DNA from: Nanobdellota archaeon
GTDB lineage: Archaea; Nanobdellota; Nanobdellia; Pacearchaeales; GW2011-AR1
Reading direction: 5' to 3'
DNA: 6,042 bases
Assembly: GCA_018816625.1 (NCBI GenBank)
Contig: JAHIVR010000234.1
Location: 1-6,042 of the forward strand
The position numbers and the translations under genes are program-made. Of the stretch, positions 5,603 through 6,042 are shown in pieces. Each line of letters starts with the position of its first letter. Position 1 is the first letter of the stretch. Below the pieces are notes generated by a model. It worked only from the letters and a program-made list of their open reading frames with translations. It was not told the origin of the DNA and did no database searches.

Positions 5603-5824
5603 ATGAAGCAAAATAGATTATCAACTTTCAAGGGGGCGTGGCTAAACACGGATCAAACCGTGGAGGATGCTGTATACTATAACTACGAGTCAACTACCGC
5701 CATATATGACATAGTCAAAACTGCTGGTGGTAAACTACACTATCACTGTAATCTCAAGCCTTGTGAGCGAACAGACCACCAAAAGTATTTCGATTTTATT
5801 GCAGGACAATTTAACCTTAGTTAG
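5603..5824 (+). CDS. Hypothetical protein (73 aa), first gene of the rightward unit
   Basis: This 73-aa protein begins MKQNRLSTFKGAWLNTDQTV. ATG 5603 has a strong Shine-Dalgarno, AAGGAG (5591-5596), six bases upstream and a good promoter ahead of that, and the frame ends at TAG 5822-5824. The middle has an aromatic cluster (DAVYYNYESTTAIYDIV, about 22-38) followed by GGKLHYHCNLKPCERTDH (42-59), which contains two Cys and three His in a row that could bind a metal, and a short C-terminal helix (KYFDFIAGQF). There is no signal peptide or membrane segment. I do not recognise the family. A short promoter-proximal gene facing away from the packaging module is typical of phage early or accessory proteins. 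The hammerhead ribozyme begins nine bases after its stop codon. Confidence 0.85.
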   Translation: MKQNRLSTFKGAWLNTDQTVEDAVYYNYESTTAIYDIVKTAGGKLHYHCNLKPCERTDHQKYFDFIAGQFNLS

Positions 5825-5832
5825 TCATTGTA

Positions 5833-5897
5833 CCTCCGAAACTCCGAGCTAGCCACTCGGAGTCGTCAGCCTTGAGCCAGCTGACCTGATGAGGAAG
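5833..5897 (+). ncRNA. Type II hammerhead ribozyme
   Basis: This is a self-cleaving RNA between the two rightward genes, with all conserved core positions in the correct order for a type II (stem II open) hammerhead. The core is GAAA (5838-5841), then the UC cleavage dinucleotide (5863-5864), then CUGAUGA (5886-5892). Stem III is CUCCGAG (5842-5848) with CUCGGAG (5856-5862), seven perfect pairs with a seven-base loop, extended by A5841-U5863. Stem I is GUCAGC (5865-5870) with GCUGAC (5880-5885), six perfect pairs with a nine-base loop. Stem II is GGA (5893-5895) with UCC (5835-5837), then an A-C mismatch and G5897-C5833; an outer AAU/AUU pairing (5901-5903 with 5827-5829) is possible. Cleavage is expected after C5864. 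Stem II is short, so activity may depend on loop contacts or on the outer pairs. Type II hammerheads are known mainly from bacteria, phages and metagenomes. Confidence 0.88.
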
Positions 5898-5923
5898 CTT
5901 AATAAACTAAGAGGAGATGATAC

Positions 5924-6042
5924 ATGGGAAGAGACGATTCTTCATCCGTCTACCACGGTATCAGGCCAACTGATGTTGTAGTAGCAAACGCATTCTCATT
6001 AGGGATGCTTGATGGGGATGCTACGCTTCAGGTCAAGCGGGC
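5924..6042 (+). CDS. Hypothetical protein, N-terminal 39 codons only (cut by window edge)
   Basis: ATG 5924 follows a strong Shine-Dalgarno, GAGGAG (5911-5916), by seven bases, and the frame stays open to the right edge (39 full codons plus two bases). The visible part begins MGRDDSSSVYHGIRPTDVVV, continues through ANAFSLGMLDGDATLQVKR, and shows no recognisable domain. A nearby ATG at 5917 opens an 18-codon frame with no ribosome site at the right distance and is not used. The gene has no promoter of its own in view, so it is probably expressed from the promoter at 5529-5557 as the second gene of a two-gene mRNA. Cleavage by the upstream hammerhead would free this message with a short leader of about 59 bases that starts with the stem I hairpin. 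Confidence 0.75.
   Translation, partial: MGRDDSSSVYHGIRPTDVVVANAFSLGMLDGDATLQVKR

Noticed and set aside
5822..5881. Reading through the TAG of the 73-aa gene, as if TAG were recoded throughout this genome
   Set aside because: The extension would run straight through the ribozyme helices and gives no sensible protein; the TAG is a normal stop here.

Overview
The window looks like a piece of a tailed double-stranded DNA bacteriophage or prophage (Caudoviricetes type) from an unidentified bacterium. The clearest markers are a large terminase subunit with intact ATPase and nuclease motifs and, directly downstream, a protein with the size and motifs of a portal protein. Strong Shine-Dalgarno sites, sigma70-like promoters and 1-4 base gene overlaps point to a bacterial host. 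Composition is moderate in GC, and nothing in the sequence identifies the host.

Layout. Positions 1-5221 form a leftward (minus-strand) packaging and head module. In transcription order it contains: a 170-aa protein that may be the small terminase subunit (5221-4709); an AT-rich gap with an inverted repeat; a possible mini zinc-knuckle protein (4597-4499); a 78-aa phage protein (4512-4276); a 70-aa basic 'KYPI..HARNALARV' protein (4276-4064) whose frame continues past its TAG; a 72-aa unknown (3997-3779); TerL (3782-2310); portal (2313-613); a 42-aa mini-protein (616-488); and a Pro/Gly/Gln-rich protein running off the left edge (486-1). Most junctions are ATGA or TGATG overlaps, so translation is probably coupled.

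Positions 5222-5602 are a 381-base divergent control region. It has two good minus-strand promoters (TTTACA-N17-TATAAT and TTGACA-N17-TATTAT), one plus-strand promoter (TTGACA-N17-TATATT), a 16-bp palindrome over one -10 box, and a foldable leader ahead of the 170-aa gene.

Positions 5603-6042 are a rightward unit: a 73-aa unknown protein, then a second gene (from 5924) cut by the window edge. Between them, at 5833-5897, is the most striking element: a type II hammerhead ribozyme with every core nucleotide (GAAA, UC cleavage site, CUGAUGA), a 7-bp stem III, a 6-bp stem I and a short open stem II. It should cut the two-gene mRNA after C5864, leaving a hairpin at the new 3' end of the upstream message and a hairpin at the new 5' end of the downstream message.

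Working model: the left module makes the packaging motor and portal vertex from the divergent promoters. The right unit makes small accessory or regulatory proteins from an mRNA separated by self-cleavage. The roles of the right-unit proteins cannot be read from the sequence.
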